Of a stretch of 64,000 nt of DNA, positions 12,323-23,084 are shown piece by piece (positions within the stretch are counted from its first letter, which is position 1; each line of letters opens with the position of its first letter). Below the pieces are notes generated by a model, which did not search any database, was not told the DNA's origin, and was given only the letters and a program-made list of their open reading frames with translations. A program made the translations under genes and the position numbers. Location of the stretch: the NCBI GenBank assembly GCA_025331565.1, contig JAFREQ010000025.1, positions 2,232,001 through 2,296,000 of the forward strand. Direction: 5' to 3'. The stretch comes from Holacanthus passer (lineage: Eukaryota > Chordata > Actinopteri > Pomacanthidae).

Positions 12323-13676
12323 ATTGGATCTGCAGTGATGATCGAAACTCGATGGACAAGTCAATGATGCTGACTGCAGAGCGGGGAGAGGGGGCATTAG
12401 GTGTTCGTGGCTGCTGTGTGTGGTTTCCAGCTGACACCAGTGACCATAGCAATTGAGATTAACAGAGATCTCCCCTGCCATGGCTGCGTCAAAGAGCAGA
12501 ATGACGCTCAGTCCCTCCAGTCGTGCATCAGCTGGAATTGTTAGATTTCATATGAGTACATCTCGTCTTTACTGTCACAACAGTGTCTCTCTCCTCGGCA
12601 GGGCTGAACACACACACATCTGATGTATGGATGTCAATATGGAAACTGGGGATGTGTGCTGTGTGTCAGTGTCAGATAAGATTGATTTTACTTAATGAGT
12701 TATCAGCATGTGTTTCCCATCATCTGGTTTTAATTTAGTTTCAGTTGGTGTAAAAAAAAAAAAAAAAGTAAAGCACAAGCAACAGAAAAGGAAAGTGATT
12801 GAAGGCACCAAACTGGTGTTTTTGAGATTTAAGACCATTTTGTACAACTTACATATACTTTACATCTCTGCTAACCATTTCCCAGGACAAACCATAGTGA
12901 TTGGTTTTCATTTATTTCACCACCAATTTGCTAGGAATGTTATTTTATGGTGAAGGAGCTGGAAGTGCAGATGTCTTCACTACATCTGAAATGAAAGTAA
13001 AGTTCACACAATGCAGAAATGAGCAGGAACTAGTGGCTGCTTTTAAGGACGATTTGGAAAGTGGTTAATGTAATTTAAATGGGATAAAACATACAAAAAC
13101 ACTTTGCGGTTATTGTGGAAGTTGGTTTATTGTGTGAGGGGCTGTGCAGAAAAGAAAATGCTGAACAGGTGTGAAACTTTCTTTGTTGGTGACTTGCTTT
13201 GTGCTCTGTTGAAGAAGTCTGGCACAGAGAGAGGTGATGAATATGAAAAGGCACAGTTTAGCAAAAAATCACGCAAGCAAAGTTTGTGTTTCTGGAGCGG
13301 AACGTCTCGAGTTATTCTCTGCAGCGTGACTGAAAAGTTTAAACCTCAGTTTGGACAATAACTAATTTGGCCCATATTTGGAATGAAATAAAATCCAGTC
13401 CATCCTTGAAAAGGCATTTGCAGCTGGAAAGGAATGCATTTGGGGGATTTGCATGAGTCATTAAACTGGAGAGATGCTCAGAAGAAAACAAGGAGAAGGA
13501 GTGTTTGTGGCAGAGAGAAGGCGTGGAGCTGTTTCCATACATTACAGGTGCAGGTATAAAGAAGAGCACATGTCTCCCTCAACTCTCTCCTCCCTCTAAT
13601 AACAGTCCTGACTGCAGGACTTCCCCCCCTGTGTCTCTGTGTGTGTGTGTGTCCAGCCCCTCTGCAGCCCCCTGCT

Positions 13677-16600
13677 ATGGTCGTCCGCAACTTCAGCACC
13701 GCGGACAGCTCCGGCTCCGGCTCCAGCCTCAGCAGCGCCGCCTCCAGCCCGCGGCTCCCCGCTGCGCCCCTCAGCCCCGGCGGCCTGAGCCGGAGCGGAC
13801 ACACGGCGGTGGCGGTATGCCTCGGCTTCATCCTGGTGGTGGGAGTCCTCAGCAACTTCCTCGTCCTGCTCATCTTCGCCAAGTTCCGCTCCCTGTGGAC
13901 GCCCATCAACCTCATCCTGCTCAACATCAGCCTGAGCGACGTGCTGGTCTGCGTGTTCGGGACCCCGTTCAGCTTCGCCGCCAGCCTGCGGGGCCGCTGG
14001 CTGATCGGGGACAGAGGCTGCGAGTGGTACGGCTTCGCCAACTCCCTGTTTGGTGAGTGACCCCTGGGCCACGCGTGGAGAGAGCTCTTTGTCTGTTTGC
14101 ATCCGCTCGTGTTCAGTGTCGAAAGTTTTGTGGTGAAATCAGAAAGTTGAAAATGAGTAAACTGAGCTTGTGTTTTATGAAAAGTCAGAGAATTATTAAA
14201 GTTATAATTTTGTTGTGAGTGTCTGAACCAAATGTCATGACAAACAATCCAGCAGTTTTCTTTCCAAACTACATATTTAAACATCAACAGGAAAAATTAG
14301 AGCACACCCAAGACAAGTGTGTGGGAATCATAAATGTTTGTACAAACATCATAAATTCAGTCTGCAAGGAAAATAAATGGCAGCACTTGAACATGGTGTT
14401 TTTCCTACAAGATCTTTTGCCCATTTCAACCACACACACACACACATTCAGGTGAACTGCAGTCAGTCATCACTGCCAGAGAGGATGAGAAAGGACAGTA
14501 TTGTATCATGTCCATAAACACTCCAGACTGTCATGAGGATCCAGGATCATGATCATAAAATTAAGTCATTTTTGTCAGGTGAAAGTCATCCTCTATACTA
14601 AACACATAACCAAAAGCACATGAACACATTTACATTAGGAATGACTTTACAAAAAGCAAAGCTAAAGCAAAAGCTACTTTCACATTTAAAAAATTTGAAT
14701 TTTAATGGTTACTTAATTATTATCTATCTTTCATATCAATGAGAATAAGAGTTCAGGAAATCCTTAGCTGTTCTTGTTCAAAAGATGATTTTGTTAGACC
14801 TGGTTTCACACTGTTGTAATTGTGCAAGCAGTGTGCAGGAAAACAAGAGGTGAGCCCCAATGCAGACAAAACAGGATCAGTCAGTGATTTCATGTGGACG
14901 GTCAATAGCTCGTCCAAACAGGGAAAAGGGAGCAGACAAGGACCAAAACCCAAATAACAGGCAATACAAGGCAAAATCCAAAAACCACTGAGAGAACAAG
15001 ACACTGAGAAAGACTGGGACACTTGACACAAGGTGAAAGGACAAACTGGGACAGGTGAAACTAATCAGCAATCTCAAAGGTGAGAAACACAAAGGCAGGA
15101 AGTAAAGTTAAATACAAGTGCAGGACAAACTCTTTCAACATAAAAAAGGAAGTAAATAAAAACTAAAACCATTTTCATTTTACAGTGAATTAAGCCATGG
15201 TGGTCATCAGGTTAGACATGCTGCCCTGTCTAACCTTCCACTCATTGACAGAGTTGATCATTTCTGTCTTCTCCTCTCTTGTCCTTTCAGGGATTGTGTC
15301 CCTGGTGTCCCTATCTGTCCTCTCCTATGAGCGCTACACCACCGTGCTGCGTTCCTCAAAGGTCGACATCTCAGACTTCAGGAAGGCCTGGTTGTGTGTC
15401 GGAGGCTCCTGGTTTTACGCTCTCCTCTGGACCCTGCCACCCTTCATGGGTTGGAGCAGCTACGGGCCCGAGGGACCCGGCACCACATGCTCCGTCCAGT
15501 GGCACCTGCGCTCACCCACCAGCATCTCATACGTGCTGTGTCTCTTCATCTTCTGTCTGCTGCTGCCCCTTCTCCTCATGGTCTACTCTTACGGCCGAAT
15601 CCTGGTCGCAATCAGGAGGGTGAGTTCATACTCATCTGTTAACAAAGACATGTTGTTCATCACACATCTGTGAGTCGAATGTGTAACAAAGACCTGACAC
15701 AGGATAGATAGATATATAGATATACAGATAGATAGATAGATAGAAACATGTATGACATGAAAGTAAATACATACAACACATGCAAATTTGAGCTCAAGGG
15801 TCATTTGTTTCTGTGGTATTCATGTATTCAAATATATGATTTCTCATTCATGTGTGAGTACAAATGGGAACACCTCTGTATAAAACAGCACACAGGATAA
15901 AGTCACTGAACAGCAGATGGCAGCTCAGAGTTAAGGTGGCATAAATCTAAATTTAGATACCTGTGTCATTCATATGCAGGTGGCGTACCTTTGCCTACAA
16001 TTATGAAATGTGTTTTCAATGATCTCTGTCGTGCTAAAAGCAAAGAGTAAATTCACTCCAAGCCTCCATTAGAATGAATTTTATGTCCCTCTTTTTCTCT
16101 AACGTGTGAATGTGTGCACTGTCATTTGTGTTTGATGTGGCTGGATAGATTGTGTGATCATTGACATTACCTTCAGCAGCCATTCCCTGACAGTAAATAA
16201 TATAAACGTTTGCAGTATAGTATAATACACACATGGCACAGTTTGCACGTACAGAGCTGTAATTTTCTCAGAATAATGTTCTCAAAGTGCTTTTCACCAC
16301 GTCCATCTGCTGAGCTATGATGCCTCTGCTCAAGTGGGCCCCGTTGTGGGTCTCGAGCTACCGACCTAAGATCGTGGCTCAGAGGTTGAGTGATGCCTGT
16401 CAGACTCACACTTGGTCACATGTTTTCAAGGTAATTTCAAGGAGAATCAAGCCAGATAATCCCGTGGCCCCGGCTTTGTGTTTTAAGTCTTACAGGATCC
16501 AGCAGGAGAAGGAATGAGGGGCGATGTCTTCAGGGGGGTGCATGGGGTGAGATCTCGGCTGGCGGTGACCCCACTCTCAGTTTGCAGTGACTCATCCCTC

Positions 16601-19593
16601 CTTGGTGGGGCTTACATAAACCTACCAGTCACACAAATAATTGACAATTAAGGGCTCTCAATTGGTGTTGGTTCCCTTCGTGCACTTTGTAGCTACTACT
16701 CCTATCAATGAATCACCCTAGAAGGTATTTTTAGATTGTGGAAGCAACCTGTGACTATTGGATACATGCTATCATATAAGCACCTCCATTTTTTTTAACC
16801 CGAGGGAGTCAGATCCGACAAAGGCTTTGCAGACTTGATTACCGTACCGGTGAACGGGGGCTCAGCCACACACCATCCAACTGAGAGCCCCGCCTTAGGC
16901 TTTTCTTAGAAACTGAGCAATCATTCTGCGGATCCTTCTGCCGGCTTCTCAAAGGTGGCTTAAAGTGACACGTCAGAAGGTGAGATGACATTTATATCAA
17001 CAGTATCAATGTGGCTCAAGCTCAGGTTTTCCTTTCTCTCCGCATGACAGCATCTAGTTTCCATTCGTGATGCTGTCTGTAAAGCTTCTTCTGTGATCTC
17101 ACACACATTTTTGAGATTTACTGTTCCATAACCGTGTCTGGTTGAATTGACAATGGACACATCTTCTGACATAAATATCCAATTGTATTCCAAAACCAAA
17201 GACTCAATTGAAAAATAAAAATTCTTTGTATTTATTGCAGCACATATTTCAGTCTCTCTGTTCAGATAAGACAGAACTAGTGTGATCTAGACAGAACAAA
17301 AGTTTAGCAGAAGTCATTACTAATTGAACGCTGTCAGAATACTTATTACATCATGAGGGATCGAGGACAAGAGCAACAGAGGTTATGACCCAATATTATA
17401 CAAGGTGTAATTGAGTGTGTAAGAGAGGTGCAGTAATTTGACAGAGAGGGCAGGGCTTTCTCTTCTGGAGGACCTCCTTCACCGGGCAGATACTCATTTA
17501 TTCATGGAGCGACATGATGAGCCTCACAGTGGTAGTTACACAAGACCACAGGGGTATGAAATCAATACCGAGGAGATGACAATCACCACCGACGAGATGC
17601 TGCTCTAACCACTTGGCTTATGATGCATCTGGGCTTATTTTCGCCCGCAGCTGCAGCAGCTTGGTATGTCAGGGGAAACCAGCGGGACGGTGGTAATAAA
17701 CACGTTGGAGTGCAGTGGCTGCAAACCTGCCAAACTTTAACCATGTAGTATTTTTATTGAGAGCTTCTATGTTTCCTCTAACATGACCATTGCTGAGTCG
17801 TACAGGTTCAATCTGCATTCATGAGATCCAGCAGTCATTCATACGTTAAACTACAAATCTGATTCAATTTATACTACATCGTACATAATAATTATTGCAA
17901 TGAAGCATTATTTTGTCTGAAACAGCGAAGGAACAATTGATAAAAAGCACAAAATGAAAAAAGCTCCAATTTTGGCTTGAGTCACATAAAGTTCAGTTTA
18001 TTGTGGAGGGAGATCATCAGGGTTATTTTTTTTTCTCGACTTTGGCTTAGAGTCACATTCATAACTGGTGTTACAAACTATGTTGAGTAAGAAAATAATC
18101 TCAGTTTAATAGACACTCTGAGCTATCAACCACATCTCACAGCTTTCAAATGGAACTTGTTCAAGTCAGCCAGGTGCAAACTTAAGTTGAATGTATGTTG
18201 CTTTCTTTGTGATTATAGCCTCTCTCGCATTGTTCTGATGGATTAAGTTTTAGTTTGGAGAAAAGTCAAACAATCTCAGTGAAGATCGATGCTGTCTCTC
18301 TGTTGTGTTCAGCCCATCCATTGTTCTTGGTGTCCCCAGGTTTGATCCACGAGCGTGTCTTTTTTAATAGTAACACAAGGTGGCACTAAAGGAAGAACTG
18401 TTTCAGTAATCAATCAGAACAAATTTAGTTAAGATAATTGATGCAACAAAGTCTGGCCCCATCTACCTTGGACCCCCAGAGAGTCTGTGTTGGAAATGAC
18501 AAGATCCTAATCCATGTCTCTTGTAGTCGAGTCAATATCAGCTAAAGCTTTCTGTCAAGACAGCTTTAACTCCTCTTTCACGTCCCCAGGTGGGTAAGAT
18601 CAATCTGCTGGCAGCTCAGCGCCGAGAGCAGCACATTTTGGTGATGGTCTTATCCATGGTGTCCTGCTACATGCTGTGCTGGATGCCCTACGGGATCATG
18701 GCGCTGATGGCCACCTTCGGCCGGTCGGGACTGGTCACTCCCATGGCCAGTGTGGTGCCCTCCGTCCTGGCCAAGTTCAGCACCGTTGTCAACCCCATCA
18801 TCTACGTGTTCTTCAACAACCAGGTTCGAATCGGGGGGCAGGTGGCGATGAATGATAACCCAGAATAACTTTCTTCATTGCAATTGTTACTACACTGAAG
18901 TATGTTATGTGAGATCTGTTGGTTGAAGTGCATATGACTGCTCAACTGTGTCTAAATATAAAGTTGGAAGGAGAATAGAGTGACAGCGTTTCATCCACAC
19001 AAACCAACCCAATGACACCAAGTTCAATCTGACATTGAGGATGTAGCTCAGTCTCATGTATTTTACTGTCTCAGTGTCTCTTTACAACACTTCCTAGGTG
19101 CACGTGAAGCACACAGATGGTGTAGTTCACTCTGGTAGCCACAGCAGCTGTGTTTCCGCTACAGCTGTGTATGAGCCAGGTGTTGTGTGTTCCTACTAAA
19201 AGAAGGAGAAAGTTTGGACTTTCTTTGTTGGTTCTTAATGCTGTTGAAACAGTACATAAATATAACTGAGATGCTTAAAATCTTTGATTGTCAACCAAAT
19301 TAATCCCAGTTTGAATTTGATGTCTTGCGAAAATGGAAATGACCATAGTCTTTTGTACTTCTACACAGTTCTATAGATGCTTTGTGGCCTTCATGAAGTG
19401 CGGCGGGGACCCACAGTCTGTCCAAGGAGAGGAGCACCAGGCTCGGAGGACACAGCTCTCTGGTTTCTTCCCCGCCCTCAGGCAAACCTCCCTCAGCTCT
19501 TCACAACCTCAGATCCTCAGCAGCTCCAGAAGTGCTGCCCTCTGCAGCCGGCACAACGACCGCCACACTTTCATTGTCTACTACACCCCATAG
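13677..19593 (+). CDS. tmtops: Teleost multiple tissue (TMT) / encephalopsin-type opsin
   Basis: Four coding exons, 13677-14052, 15291-15619, 18590-18823 and 19369-19593, give a 387-residue non-visual opsin. A Ser/Gly-rich N-terminus is followed by seven helices. The retinal Schiff-base lysine is K297 in AKFSTVVNPIIY, which also carries the NPxxY motif. The TM3 end is ERY (139-141). C115 and C192 match the conserved extracellular disulfide. The rhodopsin counterion site E113 is Tyr here (Y118), while E186 in GPEGPGTTC matches E181, the usual pattern of bistable, bleach-resistant opsins. TMT and OPN3 opsins couple to Gi/o-type proteins and act as light sensors in brain, eye and skin. The exact tmtops paralogue (1, 2 or 3) is not resolved. 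Exon 1 is strongly GC-rich. The donor after exon 3 (GTTCGA) is weak. Confidence 0.85.
15703..15744. repeat. (GATA)n-type microsatellite
   Basis: Interrupted GATA/TAGA units in opsin intron 2, just after exon 2. Confidence 0.8.
17545..17625 (-). repeat. Possible tRNA-derived SINE remnant in opsin intron 2
   Basis: On the minus strand, AGCCAAGTGGTTAGAGC (17602-17618) fits a pol III A box. About 35-45 bases downstream, GGTATTGATTTC (17556-17567) resembles a B box. There is no complete cloverleaf, so this is not a working tRNA gene. A SINE head is the simplest reading, but the body and tail were not recognised. Confidence 0.35.
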
Positions 19594-21659
19594 CAGCTCG
19601 TCATAGTTTCCATCTGACAGACTGTAATTGTTGTCCAGGATCCAAAGTGCAACTAAAAGACACACATTTTTCTCCTATGTCTCAACACCCTGCTATTGAT
19701 TTTACATATGAAGACGAATGTCACTGTCAGCCCTTTAATATCTGAATGTAAACTCAGTGCCACATAGTTCTGCCTCTTCTTTAATGCATATTAAATTAGT
19801 TTTACATGTGTATAATTTTAATTTTGCTGACCTTCCACATATGCAAGAGTCAATGTACATGTTTTGAATGAATGTTCTTAAACTACAGGTATGCATATGT
19901 GCATTTGCTGCAGGTTGCAAGTTAAAGACCCATATAGATGCATATAAAAATGACAAGTCAATGAATGTCTTTGATGGTTTACAAAAAAAATAATATCCAA
20001 CCCCAATTATCAGTTAAACCAGAAACAAAACCTATAGTAGTAATAGTTTTTTATTTTATTTTGAAGATTTATCTTATTTTTTGTTTCTTTTTTTTTCCAC
20101 AATAAACAACAACAGGATTGTTGAGTCAAAGGGGAACACAAGTATTAGTAAAGGGACCAAAACTTTATACTATTAATAAAAGGATCACATATTGTCTGGT
20201 ATCACAGGCAAAATGTAAGATAAAAAGCTGAAAAGAAAATGGATCAATGGGATTGTGGAATTTGTCACTGACATTTACCATAAGTATGTAAACAGCTTGT
20301 GACACAGCTGAGAATATTTTCAACCACTAGGGGATGTTGTGAGTCTTTGCCAAAAATGTCTATATGAAAGATACCATTCATATGAACATCTATTCTCCTC
20401 ATAGTGGTGCATTACCAAAACTATACATATGTTAAATACATAAGTACATACAATTAATTTACATCTCTCTGCATGAGTGTCAGCCATTTGTCAGCAATGG
20501 TGTTTTTTTTTAAGGAAAAATGTTTTTATCCTGAGAAATAAAGAATCTTTTGTGAAACAGAGATGTCACTTTCATACAAATGGCAAGCAAACACAAACAC
20601 TGGGTGGGTGCATCTATCTATCATTCTATCTATCTGTCTAGATTGACTAACAACAACTTATTCTCATACACCTCTTATAGGCAAAACCATTGTGTGACAA
20701 CAGCATAGTTGCATCTCTGCAACACTTTGTGCTCCTCCGTGACCTTCTGTGAGATAATGCCACATAAAAACTTTTGCAGTGTAACTATGGTGTGTGGGTT
20801 CAGTAGAAAAAAAAACAAAAACAGTAGCAGGTCTCATTTCGGGCGAATGTGCCGCCACAACCAAGCAGAGTCCACACGTATAATGTGGTTCAAAGAGACC
20901 TCATCATGTAGTATCTGAGTAAACATGTTGAATTCAGCAAACCGTCAGCAGGCTGTGTTGTTCTGGACTTTCTGTGCATACTTACTAAAAGCTGTCTCTT
21001 CTGAACTCATTCTAAAGCAAATATCTGAAACTAATTTATATACACACAAAACAACTGCATCATGCTTACCCTATGTTTATACAGTCACCTTTTCCTTAGT
21101 GGCCACTGAACCTTTACATTGGTTATAATGAGTGAAGTGAATATGTGTTATTTCTAAATAATATCTATTTGCTGCTGCTGTGGTCATTTGTGTTGATCAG
21201 GTTCTTGTCTCAGAAAATACCCCACAGCATCCAAACTGTGTGAAAATGCCATTGAAGACTTGAATGTCAGCTACTTCAAATATTATTATGGCACCACATG
21301 TCATACTACAATATAAAATAATCTTCATGGGAATTAGTTTTTGCTGGCTGAAAATAGAAGTATTCCCACACTGGCATAGAAATAGTGAGTAACACAAGAC
21401 CTCATGGCATCGTGTGCCATTTAGGAACACATATGACAGAAAGGAAGGAAGAAATTCAAAAAGGTTTTTTTGACACAGCATGCACACACACACACGTACA
21501 CATAAAGGTCACGTCTCTTAGAGATCTGCATGTCGAAGAGTTCAAAGCTTCCAGGAAGTAGCAGAAGAAAAACTCAGTGGCTTGAGAGAGCAGCAGTTCA
21601 GAAGTGCATGGGATGTCAGGGACGCCAGGCCTCTCTAGGTTTCACCACTCCTCTCCACC
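19594..21659. other. Opsin 3' UTR and spacer to cd40lg
   Basis: The first candidate poly(A) signal after the opsin stop is AATAAA at 20101-20106, which would give a 3' UTR of about 0.5 kb. A (TCTA)n tract lies at 20612-20640. The last 150 bases before 21660 should hold the cd40lg 5' UTR and promoter, but no TATA box or other decisive element was seen. No extra gene is visible. Confidence 0.45.
20612..20640. repeat. (TCTA)n microsatellite
   Basis: Interrupted TCTA/ATCT tract between the opsin and cd40lg. Confidence 0.75.
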
Positions 21660-23084
21660 ATGATCAACACTTACCAGACCAGCCTGGCTCCACCGCCGGT
21701 GCCTCCGCGCCTCAACAGGTCCCACCCGGTCCTCATCCCAACTCAACTTCCATCACAAGGCCACAGCAAGTCTCTTGTCCGGTTCTTGGTTGGTGTAGTG
21801 CTGCTGCATTTATTCCTGTCAGTCGGAGGATTCATCTATCTGTACAGCAATGGCAAAATGGTAAAAAGAAAAAAAAACTTTTATAGATAAGTTTTTTTAA
21901 TTAAGTTTAGATGCACTAAAATTTGTTACACTGCTGCATGTGTATTACAGTAATGATAAAGTGGTAGTAAGTCATTGCATGTTGAAACATTTTACTTTGC
22001 ACTAGTGATGGCTTAAAGAAAAAAAAACAGTAAACTTAAAAATGTTGTAATTTTCCAACAAATAACAAGCAAATGTGCACAACACTGCACATGGGTTTGC
22101 TTACATTATGGTATTGAAATAGATCTGCGTATGTGTTCTGACAGTTCACACATTTTGCTCTGTGTAATAATATAACAGGTCAATGAAACTGTGCTTGAAG
22201 CGAAGCACAGGAAATGCTCTTGAACAAACAGGCGAAGTGTGAAATCTAGATCTAATCTAACAGAGAAAGACATTGAGTTAAAAATATTATATATGTATAT
22301 AAAAGTATCTGTTCTGTTGCTGATGTTCTACTTTTTTGCTCCTACAGGAAAAATTCACCTCAGCTGAAGGAAAAGGTACATTCATTTTATTTGTTTGTTC
22401 CTTAAAGTAATTTTATACACGTTGATAAGTTGCATACAAACAAAAGAAAAAGTCTCAACATCTCTTAACCAGATGCTTGTTCTCTTCTTCAGCGGCTTAT
22501 CTTTCATCAGAAAAGCAGGAAGCTTCATATAAAATCTTGGCACGCATGGTAGTTGAGCAGCAAACACACACACCAGAACAGAAACCTGAAGGTAAGAAGC
22601 TATGAAAACAGCATATTTTGGATTTTCAAAAATGCAATAATGAGTAGCCAGTAATCATATCAAATCAAATAATGTTGCTCAAACTTGTCCCTCAGTCTCT
22701 CCAGCCGGTTTCCTCCAGTGGGACATGAACCACTCATTTCGTAGGGGCGTCAATTACTACCACAAAAGTTGGTTGACCATCTTGCAGCCTGGCGACTACT
22801 ACGTCTACTCCAGGGTGACCTTCTCCAAGGGCGACCCCCAGCTCCCCCTGACCAGCAGGGTGAAGATGAGGAAGAGCGAGACAGGAGAGGAGAAGACTGT
22901 GATGCAGGCCTACTGCAGCCTGGAGAGCCACAGTGGGTCTGCGTCGATCCCTCGCCTGTGCACGGCCTCGCAGGGGGAGGTGATCACGCTGGAGAAAGGA
23001 AACCAGCTCAGTGTCTGGGTACAAGACCGTACACTGGTGAACTACGAGGAAGGGGCCACAACCTTTGGGATGTACAAACTGTAG
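21660..23084 (+). CDS. cd40lg: CD40 ligand (TNF superfamily member 5)
   Basis: Four coding exons, 21660-21860, 22348-22375, 22493-22591 and 22696-23084, encode a 238-residue type II membrane protein. The start context is CACCATGA. The N-terminus, MINTYQTS, resembles that of mammalian CD40L. The short cytosolic tail contains PPVPPR (12-17), followed by one membrane helix at about 39-62 (FLVGVVLLHLFLSVGGFIYL) and a stalk. The TNF homology domain spans about 111-238, with FLQWD, GDYYVYSRVTF and the C-terminal TTFGMYKL. Cysteines 183 and 198 probably form the domain disulfide. CD40L on activated T cells trimerises and binds CD40 on B cells and antigen-presenting cells. The exon pattern (TM exon, small stalk exons, one THD exon) fits the family. 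Identity is supported by ARHGEF6 lying next door, as in human. It is slightly shorter than human CD40L (261 residues). Confidence 0.88.

Larger units (their letters stand above)
7478..13676. other. vgll1 3' UTR and 6 kb intergenic spacer
   Basis: The vgll1 3' UTR starts at 7478 and its end is unclear. The only nearby AATAAA, at about 8509, belongs to a retrotransposon tail. The remainder holds poly-A runs near 8009, 8115 and 12754, a degraded hAT-like fragment at 8951-9330, and a (GGA)n tract at 12298-12322. Open frames here are short and carry no recognisable domain. BRS3 and HTATSF1, which lie near VGLL1 in mammals, were not seen. Confidence 0.5.

Noticed and set aside
12284..12481. Frames with poly-Gly, poly-Pro or poly-Leu runs near 12300
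   Set aside because: They are translations of the (GGA)n microsatellite, not genes.
13478..14287. 269-codon minus-strand open frame and other long frames (168, 183 codons) overlapping opsin exon 1
   Set aside because: They are shadows of the GC-rich opsin exon. None has domain content or splice support, and the opsin frame explains the region fully.
16800..16895. tRNA-like stretch in opsin intron 2 (minus strand, GGGGCTCTCAGTTGG near the start)
   Set aside because: There are weak A-box and B-box resemblances but no foldable cloverleaf. A similar patch at 16340-16400 has the boxes in conflicting orientation.
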